Origin: Anaerolineales bacterium | GTDB lineage: Bacteria; Chloroflexota; Anaerolineae; Aggregatilineales; UBA2796 | Direction: 5' to 3' | Assembly (NCBI GenBank): GCA_015075625.1 | Contig: JABTTZ010000002.1 | Coordinates: 1,054,001-1,118,000, forward strand | DNA: 64,000 nt | In this document: positions 17,596-25,537 of the stretch, in pieces | How positions within the stretch are numbered: the stretch's first letter is position 1 | Layout of the letters: each line of letters opens with the position of its first letter | Notes under the pieces: model-generated | The model's database searches: none | What the model saw: only the letters and a program-made list of their open reading frames with translations | What the model was told of the DNA's origin: nothing | Position numbers and translations under genes: made by a program

Positions 17596-19260
17596 ATGTT
17601 CTTGGGGGAAATACGCCTTCTGGCAGCACACGAGAGCCTGAAGCAAATTGCCTATTTTATTAATGGCGTTGCCCACCAGTTGCGGTTGACCGAAGCTGCG
17701 CGGTCTGATCTTGAAATTGCCGCCGAAGAAACAGCCGCAACCCTTCTCGAACGCCTTGCCCCACCAAGCATGATCGTGATCAATGCGCTCTTACAAGAGG
17801 ACATGATTTTTGTCCGGTTAACCCATGATGGGGCAAGGCGTACTACCCAAGAGCCTCATCCGAGTGATAGTTTGGCGGAAGGGATGCGCCTGCGGTTGAT
17901 CCAAGAATTAACCGACAACTTTGAACATGGGGTATCCCCTGCCGGCAACACGCAGTTTCAGATTATGAAACGGATTACCCAAACCCCCGCCGCCACCCCT
18001 CGTGAGCGGCTTGCCCCTCAGCGCGAACTTCAGGCACTTCAGATCATCAGCCAAGCGATGGCAACCAACATCACCCTTGATGATCTGCTCAAATTGATCA
18101 TTGATCAATTGGTTGATGCCATTGATGCTGAACGAGGGACACTTTACCTCATTGACGCTGAGCATGGCGAACTCTATTCCAAAATCTTGCTAGAGGATTC
18201 CAATATCATCTCCGAGATTCGCATCAAGATAGGCGAGGGCATTGCCGGGTTTGTTGCCAAGACGGGCGAGAGCGTCAATATCAAGGATGCTTACAGCGAT
18301 TCGCGTTTTATGCGAAGCATCGACAAACAAACAGGGTTCACCACACGTACCATGCTCACGATGCCGCTGCGCAACCCCTCTGGGACGATCATCGGCGTTG
18401 TTCAATGTCTAAACAAACGCGGCGGGCCCTTTTCTTCGCGGGATGAACGCCTGCTTTTGGCAATGTCTGCTCAGGTGGCAATCAGCATCGAGAATGCCCG
18501 CCTTCACCGCCAAGAGCTTCAGCAAGAACTGCTAAACCAAGAACTGACCGCTGCCAAGCGAATTCAAGAGAGTCTTTTGCCAGCCGTCATCCCGCAGCAT
18601 CCCAATTGGGAGATCGCCGCTTTTTGGCGTCCAGCGCGGCGTGTCGCGGGGGACTTCTACGATTTTCAACCTTTAGAGGATGGGCGCTGGTCGGTGGCTA
18701 TTGGGGATGTATCGGGAAAAGGTATTCCGGCAGCGCTGTTTATGGGCGTCTCAGCGGCGATGCTCCGCTTTGTGACTGCCCTTGATCTCCCGCCGGTGGA
18801 GGTGATGCGAAACTTAAATCGGGCGTTGGCGGCAATGAACCGTGATTCGCAGATGTTCCTCTCCATCTTGGTTGGCTTTCTGGATTTTAGCAACGGCACG
18901 TTTGCCTGCGCCTCCGCCGGACATAACCCGCCGCTCATCCGCCGCGCCAGTGGGGAAACGGCTTATGTCAAAGTGCCGGGTGTGATTGCCGGCATGTTCG
19001 AGGATGCCCCCTTCCAACCTTGCCAAATAGACATACATGCTGGCGATGTACTGGTACTCTATACGGATGGCATTACCGAGGCAACCGATCCTCACGATGA
19101 TCTGTTCGGGGAAGACCGTTTGAAGGCGCTTCTGGAAAGGGCGGAAGGGAAAAGCGCCACCGTGATTATCGATCGGATTGTGGCGGCGATCACCACCTTT
19201 TCCGGCGCACGCGGCTCGTATGACGATGAAACAATTCTCGTCATTCGGCGCCTGCATTAA
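17596..19260 (+). CDS. RsbW-like kinase / GAF / SpoIIE-type PP2C phosphatase fusion
   Basis: A 554-residue signalling protein with three modules. Residues 1-125 resemble the HATPase_c_2 anti-sigma kinase fold (SDLEIAAEETAATLLERL is the N-box helix region). About 150-320 is a GAF domain (DAERGTLYLID, IGEGIAGFV, GVVQCLNK). About 350-554 is a PPM phosphatase of the SpoIIE/RsbU type, with metal ligands in GDVSGKG and LYTDGITEA and the GH-PP motif (SAGHNPPL). Such proteins control partner-switching cascades by dephosphorylating an anti-sigma antagonist. The ATG at 17596 follows AAAGGAAC. A TTG at 17551 overlapping the exporter stop would add 15 residues with no family similarity. Confidence 0.88.
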   Translation: MFLGEIRLLAAHESLKQIAYFINGVAHQLRLTEAARSDLEIAAEETAATLLERLAPPSMIVINALLQEDMIFVRLTHDGARRTTQEPHPSDSLAEGMRLRLIQELTDNFEHGVSPAGNTQFQIMKRITQTPAATPRERLAPQRELQALQIISQAMATNITLDDLLKLIIDQLVDAIDAERGTLYLIDAEHGELYSKILLEDSNIISEIRIKIGEGIAGFVAKTGESVNIKDAYSDSRFMRSIDKQTGFTTRTMLTMPLRNPSGTIIGVVQCLNKRGGPFSSRDERLLLAMSAQVAISIENARLHRQELQQELLNQELTAAKRIQESLLPAVIPQHPNWEIAAFWRPARRVAGDFYDFQPLEDGRWSVAIGDVSGKGIPAALFMGVSAAMLRFVTALDLPPVEVMRNLNRALAAMNRDSQMFLSILVGFLDFSNGTFACASAGHNPPLIRRASGETAYVKVPGVIAGMFEDAPFQPCQIDIHAGDVLVLYTDGITEATDPHDDLFGEDRLKALLERAEGKSATVIIDRIVAAITTFSGARGSYDDETILVIRRLH

Positions 19261-19301
19261 AGAAGTTTGGGGTAAACCTATCCCGCAAAGGAGTCTTGAT
19301 C

Positions 19302-20477
19302 ATGTCTCTACGTTCCCTGCGGTGGGTTGCCGCATGTATTTTCTGTGCGTTTCTTTTGGGTAGTTTTGAGAGCGCTCCCAGAAGTGCCGCACAAGGAGGA
19401 GGCGGGGGAGTCAGCGATGCCCGCTTTGCCCGTTTAGCCAAGGGTGTCAACCTCCCCTTTTGGTTCTGGATGGGACCAGCTGAGGCAAAGCAGCTTGAAA
19501 CACGCTTTACCGATGAAGAATTCGCTGCGCTGCGGGCGATGGGGTTGACTCATGTTCGGCTGCCTATTGATTGGTCGTTCATTGCCGATGAGTCTGCCGT
19601 TGATTTGCTGCACGCCGACCACCTCGCCGCCCTTGACCGCGCCATTGAACGCCTTTTCGCCGCTGATCTGGCGGTGATCATCGATCTGCACGCTGTCCCC
19701 ACGCCACAAGCAGGGCAGTATTCTGGTGCGTTGGAAAATGATCCCAAATTTCTGGCAACATTCAAACGCTTTTGGCTGTCCTTTGCCAAGCACCTCAGCC
19801 GCTTTGATCCTGAGCGGCTCTTTCTGGCGGCGATGAACGAGCCTACCTTTCAGCAAGATCCCTCCCGTTGGGCGGCAATGCAGCCAGAGATCGTCGCTAC
19901 GCTGCGCGAGGGCGCTCCTGACCATACCCTAATCGCCACCGGAGCGCTGTGGTCATCATTGGAAACCTTGCTGCGGCTCACCCCACTGGCTGATCCAAAC
20001 GTGATCTACGAATTCCATTTTTACGACCCCTTCGCCTTCACCCATCAGGGCGCAACATGGATCGGTGAGAATCCAGTCACCCGTTTGCGGGAAGTCCCTT
20101 TCCCGCCCAACGAAACCGCCATGACGCGCCTCTACAACCGGAAGCGCAACGACCCCGACGCGCTGCGGGCGGCACAAGCCTACGCCGAAGAAAACTGGAC
20201 GCCGGAACGGATTACCAAACGCTTAGCCGAGGCGGGCGCCTGGGCAAAAAAGTACGGGGTGCGCGTCATCTGTACCGAGTTTGGCGTGTACAGCGAATAT
20301 GCCCCGCCACAAGACCGCGCTAACTGGCACGGCGCCGTGGTGAAGGCATTGGAAGGGCAGGGCATTGGCTGGACGATGTGGGAATACGATAGAAGTTTCG
20401 GCTTGGTGACGCGCTATGGAAAAAAGGTCGAGGTGAATCGCCCTCTTGCCGAGGCAATGGGTTTGACCCTCCCCTGA
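19302..20477 (+). CDS. Secreted glycoside hydrolase family 5 (cellulase-like)
   Basis: A 391-residue exported enzyme with a signal peptide (about 1-30, ending SAAQG) and a GH5-type TIM barrel. The acid/base Glu is E180 in AAMNEPTF and the nucleophile is E326 in ICTEFGVYS. The conserved LPIDW, IDLH and EFHFYDPF segments are all present. GH5 enzymes cleave beta-1,4-glucans, mannans or similar polymers; the substrate is not clear. The ATG at 19302 follows AAGGAG with an eight-base spacer. There is no carbohydrate-binding module. It follows the phosphatase by about 40 bases and could be part of the same transcript. Confidence 0.87.
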   Translation: MSLRSLRWVAACIFCAFLLGSFESAPRSAAQGGGGGVSDARFARLAKGVNLPFWFWMGPAEAKQLETRFTDEEFAALRAMGLTHVRLPIDWSFIADESAVDLLHADHLAALDRAIERLFAADLAVIIDLHAVPTPQAGQYSGALENDPKFLATFKRFWLSFAKHLSRFDPERLFLAAMNEPTFQQDPSRWAAMQPEIVATLREGAPDHTLIATGALWSSLETLLRLTPLADPNVIYEFHFYDPFAFTHQGATWIGENPVTRLREVPFPPNETAMTRLYNRKRNDPDALRAAQAYAEENWTPERITKRLAEAGAWAKKYGVRVICTEFGVYSEYAPPQDRANWHGAVVKALEGQGIGWTMWEYDRSFGLVTRYGKKVEVNRPLAEAMGLTLP

Positions 20478-20490
20478 CCGGTGGTATAGT
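20463..20490 (+). promoter_or_regulatory. Sigma70-like promoter of the ketoacyl-synthase gene
   Basis: TTGACC (20463-20468) and TATAGT (20485-20490) are spaced 16 bases apart. The -35 lies inside the end of the GH5 gene. The start codon at 20520 lies 30 bases after the -10. Confidence 0.5.
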
Positions 20491-20519
20491 TTTCGGGTTG
20501 TTAAACGTAAAGAGCGCTT

Positions 20520-21533
20520 ATGAGCTTACCCACCATCGGAATCGCTGGTATTGGGACGTATTTCCCGCCGCACATTGAAACAGCGGCGGAGATCGTTGAA
20601 CGGACGGGGATTCCCGAAAGCATCCTCCAGCAAAAAATGGGCATTGTCCAGCGCCATATTGCCGGCGAGACAGACACCATTAGCCATATGGCGACCATAG
20701 CAGCACAGCGGGCGCTAGAAGACGCCGGCATCCCCCCAAGTGCGGTAGGGGCGGTTATTTCGCATGGGAGCGAACATAAAGATCATCTTGTCTGGAACGC
20801 CGCTGCCAAGATTCAAGGCAATCTTGGTGCGGTGAATGCCTTCGCCTTTGAGGTGTACGCCCTCTGTGCAGGGGCAGCCATTGCCGTTGGCGCGGCGCAA
20901 GGGCTGATGATCGCCAACCCAAGCCTAGCGTGTGCTGTGTTGGTTGCCGCCAGCCGCGAACACGATTTGGTCAATCTATCCAACCCACGCACACGATTTA
21001 TGACGAACTTTGGGGCGGGGGCAGGGGCAATGGTCTTGGCGCGGGATTACCCCCGCAATCATATTGTTGGCATGTCTGCCTTCACCGATGGCAGCCTTGC
21101 CGAAGCGGTCATCCTGAGCCAGAGCCGCGAGGTTGCCGGAGAGCGTCCAGAGGTCAGCGCCGATCTGCGCGGAAAACTCGATGTCATCCAACCAGAGTAC
21201 ATGACCGAGCGCTTAGGCGAAACCTCCCTGCGGAATTTTGTGCGGGTCATTGAGGAAGCCACCTCTCGCGCCGGAGCGGGTCTAGGGGACATTGCCTTTT
21301 TAGGCATTACCCACATGAAACGATCTTTTTACGAGGAAATTCTGGCGGCGGTGGGGCTAACCCCCGCTCAATCTGTCTACCTTCAAGACTATGGGCATGT
21401 CCAAAGTGCTGATCAAGTTTTGGCGCTCCAGTTAGGCTTGCAGGCGGGGACGATTCGCCCGGGCGATCTCGTCGTCCTCGCGGGGGCGGGTGTCGGCTAT
21501 ACATGGAGCGCTTTAGCCATTCGATGGGGATAA
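20520..21533 (+). CDS. FabH/thiolase-superfamily acyl condensing enzyme with Cys-His-His site
   Basis: This 337-residue protein aligns by eye with FabH-type 3-oxoacyl synthases along its whole length. The nucleophilic Cys is C116 (EVYALCAGA) and the first His is H265 (GITHMKRSF). The position of the FabH Asn (HGNTSAAS in E. coli) reads YGHVQSAD, so it is H293. The Cys-His-His set is the one used by KAS I/II type enzymes, although the fold context is FabH-like. The C-terminal GGGFTW equivalent is AGVGYTW. It could be a primary-metabolism ketoacyl synthase, an HMG-CoA-synthase-like enzyme or a specialised lipid enzyme. It precedes an acyl-CoA ligase by two bases. Confidence 0.8.
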   Translation: MSLPTIGIAGIGTYFPPHIETAAEIVERTGIPESILQQKMGIVQRHIAGETDTISHMATIAAQRALEDAGIPPSAVGAVISHGSEHKDHLVWNAAAKIQGNLGAVNAFAFEVYALCAGAAIAVGAAQGLMIANPSLACAVLVAASREHDLVNLSNPRTRFMTNFGAGAGAMVLARDYPRNHIVGMSAFTDGSLAEAVILSQSREVAGERPEVSADLRGKLDVIQPEYMTERLGETSLRNFVRVIEEATSRAGAGLGDIAFLGITHMKRSFYEEILAAVGLTPAQSVYLQDYGHVQSADQVLALQLGLQAGTIRPGDLVVLAGAGVGYTWSALAIRWG

Positions 21534-21535
21534 CG

Positions 21536-23080
21536 ATGCTGCAACCATCACCGCAATCATCACACTATGTTACCGATTGGTTGGAGCGTCGTGCCGCGCT
21601 AACACCAAACCGGATCGCCCTTCAGGATACGCTCATAGGGCGTGATCTTACCTACTCTGCATGGAACGCCGTGACGAACCAAACCGCCCATTTCCTCAGC
21701 GATCTGGGCGTGCGCAAGGGGGATCGCGTCGCCGTCTATGCTACAAACCGGACGGAATACCTTGAGGTCTGGCACGCCTGCGGAAAATTAGGGGCAATCC
21801 TCCAAAATGTGAACTGGCGGCTTGCCCTTCCCGAAGTAGACCATTTGCTGAAAGATGCGTCCCCAACGGTGATCCTGTATTCAGGCGAATTCGCCGCGCA
21901 AATCGAAACGCTTCGCCCCACCCTGACCACCGTGCGCGAATACGTCGCCTTTGATCCACCCTATCACCGCACCCTGCCCTTCGAGAAACGCCTCTCGTTT
22001 CCCACCACCGCCCCGGATCGCCCCTCCCTGACGCTCGATGACACATGGGTTATCTGCTACACGGGCGGCACGACGGGACTGCCCAAAGGGGCACTGTTGA
22101 CTCATGGAAACATGACATGGAACAGCGTGAATACTGTCACCAGTTGGGGGTTGGATGCCAACGATGTCGGAATCATCAGCACGCCGCTGTTCCATACAGG
22201 GGCGTTGAACGTCTTTACCTTGCCGCTGATCCATGTTGGCGGAAAAAGCATCCTCTGCCAGCGCTTTGACTCTAACCAGATTTTTGATCTGATCGAAACA
22301 GGTGGCGTCACCGTTTTTTTTGGCGTCCCAACCATGTTTTTGGCGCTTCAGCAGCACCCCCGTTGGGAATCTGCTGATTTCTCCCGTCTGAAGATTGTGA
22401 TCAGCGGGGGAGCGCCCTGCCCCATGCCCATTTTTGAGCGCTTCTGGGCAAAGGGGGTCGATTTCAAAACAGGCTATGGGTTAACCGAGGCGGGACCGAA
22501 CACCTTTTGGCTGCCGCCGGAGGATGTCCGCCGTAAACCGGGCGCGGTGGGACGCCCGCTGATCCACGTCGATGTTCGTGTTGTCCGTTCTGATGGGTCA
22601 GATTGTGCGGCGGATGAACCCGGTGAATTGATCATCCGCGGTGCGCATGTCACGCCCGGCTATTGGAACAACCCCACCGCCACTGCTGAGGCAATCCGCG
22701 AGGGCTGGCTGCACACAGGCGACCTCGCCAAGTGCGATAGCGAGGGCTACTATACGATTGTGGGGCGTTTGAAAGAGATGATCATCAGCGGAGGGGAAAA
22801 TATTTATCCAGCAGAGGTGGAAAGCGTCTTATTCGCCCATCCCGCCATTGCCGCCGCTGCCTTAATCGGTATCCCAGACCCCACATGGGGAGAGGTTGGG
22901 CGGGCAATCGTTGTCCTAGAAGTGGGACGCACCCTGACGGTGGACGAACTGGTTCAGTTTTTGCGCGAACGTCTGGCGGGTTATAAAGTCCCCAAATCCA
23001 TTCGGTTTGTCAATGAACTGCCCCAAACAGGAGCGGGCAAGGTCGATAAACAGTTGTTGGCGCATCTCTACGGCGGATAA
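21536..23080 (+). CDS. AMP-forming fatty-acyl-CoA synthetase
   Basis: This 514-residue ANL-superfamily enzyme activates a carboxylic acid with ATP and joins it to CoA. It shows the P-loop YTGGTTGLPKGA, the A5 motif GYGLTEAG, the A7 motif HTGDLAKCD and GRLKEMIISGGENIYPAE, and the A10 lysine region GAGKVDKQLL. The pattern is that of medium/long-chain acyl-CoA ligases of the FadD13 type. The ATG at 21536, two bases after the upstream stop, is preferred to in-frame starts that overlap the condensing enzyme. It is probably translationally coupled. The acyl chain is unknown. Confidence 0.9.
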   Translation: MLQPSPQSSHYVTDWLERRAALTPNRIALQDTLIGRDLTYSAWNAVTNQTAHFLSDLGVRKGDRVAVYATNRTEYLEVWHACGKLGAILQNVNWRLALPEVDHLLKDASPTVILYSGEFAAQIETLRPTLTTVREYVAFDPPYHRTLPFEKRLSFPTTAPDRPSLTLDDTWVICYTGGTTGLPKGALLTHGNMTWNSVNTVTSWGLDANDVGIISTPLFHTGALNVFTLPLIHVGGKSILCQRFDSNQIFDLIETGGVTVFFGVPTMFLALQQHPRWESADFSRLKIVISGGAPCPMPIFERFWAKGVDFKTGYGLTEAGPNTFWLPPEDVRRKPGAVGRPLIHVDVRVVRSDGSDCAADEPGELIIRGAHVTPGYWNNPTATAEAIREGWLHTGDLAKCDSEGYYTIVGRLKEMIISGGENIYPAEVESVLFAHPAIAAAALIGIPDPTWGEVGRAIVVLEVGRTLTVDELVQFLRERLAGYKVPKSIRFVNELPQTGAGKVDKQLLAHLYGG

Positions 23081-23138
23081 CCCATCACAAGATCGTGGTT
23101 GGAGACCAACCGCACCCCTTAAGAAAAGGATATTCTCT

Positions 23139-24206
23139 ATGCCTATTCCTACGATCTCTGGCATCACTGCCCAAACAATCACAACGGCACGGCTGACGAC
23201 TCGCGTCCTTTTTAGCGCTGCAGAAGGCGGGACTCCCGTTCTCTTTGTTCATGGCAATGCTTCCTCGGCAACCTTTTGGGAAGAAGTGATGGTTGCACTC
23301 CCCGCTGGTTTTCGCGGGATCGCCCCTGATTTGCGCGGGTATGGCGACGCCGAACGGACGAAGAAAGTCAATGCGACGCGAGGCATGGGCGATTTCAGCG
23401 ATGATCTCGTCGTCCTCTTGGATCATTTGAACGTCTCGGCGGTGCATGTTGTTGGTCATTCGATGGGTGGCTCAGTCATTTGGCGGCTGATGATGGACGC
23501 CCCCGCCCGCCTGCTGAGCGTCACCCTCGCCTGCCCCGGCTCGCCTTATGGCTTTGGGGGTACCAAAGGGCTGGATGGGACACCCTGTCAGCCGGACTTT
23601 GCCGGATCGGGTGGGGGGATTGTGAATCCCGTCTTTGCCCAACGAATGGCGGCGGGGGATCGCGGCGTAGAAAATCCCCAAACCGCCCCGCGCATCGTCA
23701 TGAACACGTTTTACTTCAAACCCCCCTTCGCCTCCCCGCGTGAGGAAGATTTGCTCTCCTCGATGCTGGCTGAACATGTTGGCGAACAGGAATACCCAGG
23801 GGACAGCATTCCCTCGCCAAACTATCCCTTCGCTGCGCCCGGTGTGTGGGGTCCCGCCAATGCGCTTTCTCCTAAATACACAGGGGATGTGAGCCGCTTA
23901 TTCAACATCACCCCGAAACCGCCTGTCCTGTGGGTGCGCGGGAGCGATGATCAGATCGTCTCTGATAACTCCCTGTTTGATATGGGGACGCTTGGCATGT
24001 TGGGGGCAATTCCCAATTATCCAGGCACAGAGGTCTACCCCCCACAGCCGATGGTCAGCCAAACCCGCACCGTGCTAGAAAAGTACGCCGTCGCTGGCGG
24101 ACGTTACAAAGAGGCAGTCCTTGCTGAGACAGGGCATACCCCCTATTTGGAAAAACCTGCTGAATTCAACGCCCTCTTTCACGCCCACCTAAAGGGCGGG
24201 GCATAA
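23139..24206 (+). CDS. Alpha/beta hydrolase
   Basis: This 355-residue alpha/beta-hydrolase fold protein has the oxyanion-loop HGNASSA, the nucleophile elbow GHSMGG, a probable acid in RGSDDQIVSD and the catalytic His in ETGHTPYLEKP. It is longer than the usual 280 residues because of a lid region between strands 6 and 7. There is no signal peptide. The ATG at 23139 follows AAAAGGA; longer forms would overlap the ligase. It is likely the third gene of a condensing-enzyme/ligase/hydrolase unit. Candidate activities include thioesterase, lipase, epoxide hydrolase and haloalkane-dehalogenase-like reactions. Confidence 0.85.
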   Translation: MPIPTISGITAQTITTARLTTRVLFSAAEGGTPVLFVHGNASSATFWEEVMVALPAGFRGIAPDLRGYGDAERTKKVNATRGMGDFSDDLVVLLDHLNVSAVHVVGHSMGGSVIWRLMMDAPARLLSVTLACPGSPYGFGGTKGLDGTPCQPDFAGSGGGIVNPVFAQRMAAGDRGVENPQTAPRIVMNTFYFKPPFASPREEDLLSSMLAEHVGEQEYPGDSIPSPNYPFAAPGVWGPANALSPKYTGDVSRLFNITPKPPVLWVRGSDDQIVSDNSLFDMGTLGMLGAIPNYPGTEVYPPQPMVSQTRTVLEKYAVAGGRYKEAVLAETGHTPYLEKPAEFNALFHAHLKGGA

Positions 24207-24214
24207 CTCCCCCA

Positions 24215-24249
24215 CACCTCCGGCGGCAAGTTCATTGCCGCCGGAGGTG
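24215..24249 (+). terminator. Strong 15-bp stem-loop after the hydrolase gene
   Basis: Arms 24215-24229 and 24235-24249 (CACCTCCGGCGGCAA and its exact reverse complement) enclose a five-base loop. There is no T-tract, so it may act as an mRNA 3' stabiliser or a weak terminator. Confidence 0.55.
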
Positions 24250-24270
24250 AACGCGCCCCTCTTAGAACAT

Positions 24271-24299
24271 TTGACTTACGTACTTGTGTTCTGTATAAT
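24271..24299 (+). promoter_or_regulatory. Consensus sigma70 promoter of the radical SAM gene
   Basis: TTGACT (24271-24276) and TATAAT (24294-24299) are separated by 17 bases. The -10 ends six bases before the ATG at 24306, which implies a leaderless or nearly leaderless mRNA. Confidence 0.75.
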
Positions 24300-24305
24300 T
24301 GGATC

Positions 24306-25526
24306 ATGTTGATCCAAAGTGCCGCTGATCCCCTCACAAAAATCACCCAAATGGGCGATGTCACCCTCTATGAACCCGCTGGTGACCAACCAAGCACAGA
24401 GGGGGTAAAAGCTGCCCCCAACAAGCAAGCCGCGTGGACGCCAGCGCCTCTTGGCAAAAGCAGCTCTGACGCCCCATTTCAAGCGCGGAGTTTGGCGGAC
24501 TGCATCTCGAACGTCAGCACGCCAAGCGGGGCAAAGCCCATGCTCAAGACGATGCTGACGACGGCGTGTGAGCGAAACTGCTATTACTGCCCCTTCCGTG
24601 CCGGACGCAGCCGCACCACGCGAGTGACGATCTCCCCTGACGAACTCGCCGCAGCGTTTGATACCCTGCAACGGGCAAAACAGGTTGATGGACTGTTCCT
24701 CTCCTCAGGGATTATCAAAGGAAGCGTCACCACCCAAGACAAGCTGATCGACGCGGCAACCATTCTCCGCAAACGCTATGGCTATCGGGGCTATATCCAC
24801 TTGAAGATCATGCCCGGTGCGGAATACGATCAGATTCATCAGGCAATGCAGTTGGCAGATCGCATTTCGGTGAACCTTGAAGCGCCGACGGATGCTCGTC
24901 TGAGCGCCCTCGCTCCCAAGAAGGAATTTCACCGTGAACTGCTCCAAATGCTGCTGTGGGCAGAAGACATTCGACGCAAGCATCCTGGGCAGCGCCTTGC
25001 CCGCTCGGTGACGCAATTCGTCGTTGGGGCAGTGGGGGATACCGATCTCGAACTCTTGGGCTTAAGCGATCATCTCTACGCGCAGGCAAGCCTTACCCGC
25101 GTCTATTACTCAGCGTTTAGCCCGGTGGGGCAAACCCCGCTAGAAACCACCGCCCCCACCGATCCCCTCCGCACACACCGCCTCTACCAGGCGAGTTTCC
25201 TGCTGCGCGATTACGGCTGGAACGTGGAGGAACTTCCTTTTCAGGGGGATGGGAACATGCGCTTGGAGGTTGATCCGAAACGGGCGTGGGCAGAGGAACA
25301 CCTTCCCCATGCCCCCGTTGAGATTATGACCGCAGATCGGGCGGCACTCTTACGTGTGCCGGGGATTGGGGTGAGCGGCGCAGAGGCAATTCTTACAGCA
25401 CGAGAAAAGGGCGCGATCCGTGATCTGAGCGCCCTTCGGAAGTTAGGTATTCGCGCTCCTGAACAAGCCGCCCCCTTCATCCTTCTTGGTGGGCGGCGGG
25501 TGGAGACACAAGGGCGGTTGTTTTAG
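24306..25526 (+). CDS. Radical SAM protein with C-terminal helix-hairpin-helix (putative DNA modification/repair)
   Basis: This 406-residue protein binds a [4Fe-4S] cluster through CERNCYYCPF (CxxxCxxC, about residues 94-101). It ends with a helix-hairpin-helix segment, LLRVPGIGVSGAEAILTAR, that usually contacts DNA. The overall plan matches the 'putative DNA modification/repair radical SAM' family (TIGR03916-like). The first 75 residues are less conserved. The usual uracil-DNA-glycosylase-like partner is not adjacent. The ATG has no Shine-Dalgarno and sits directly after the -10 box, consistent with leaderless translation; a second ATG at codon 16 also lacks a ribosome site. The substrate is unknown. 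Confidence 0.82.
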   Translation: MLIQSAADPLTKITQMGDVTLYEPAGDQPSTEGVKAAPNKQAAWTPAPLGKSSSDAPFQARSLADCISNVSTPSGAKPMLKTMLTTACERNCYYCPFRAGRSRTTRVTISPDELAAAFDTLQRAKQVDGLFLSSGIIKGSVTTQDKLIDAATILRKRYGYRGYIHLKIMPGAEYDQIHQAMQLADRISVNLEAPTDARLSALAPKKEFHRELLQMLLWAEDIRRKHPGQRLARSVTQFVVGAVGDTDLELLGLSDHLYAQASLTRVYYSAFSPVGQTPLETTAPTDPLRTHRLYQASFLLRDYGWNVEELPFQGDGNMRLEVDPKRAWAEEHLPHAPVEIMTADRAALLRVPGIGVSGAEAILTAREKGAIRDLSALRKLGIRAPEQAAPFILLGGRRVETQGRLF

Positions 25527-25537
25527 CCACGTTACTC

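Noticed and set aside
20520-24206. OleABCD-type olefin biosynthesis cluster
   Set aside because: The ligase carries ordinary fatty-acyl-CoA synthetase motifs and there is no OleD-like reductase. The resemblance is limited to enzyme classes.
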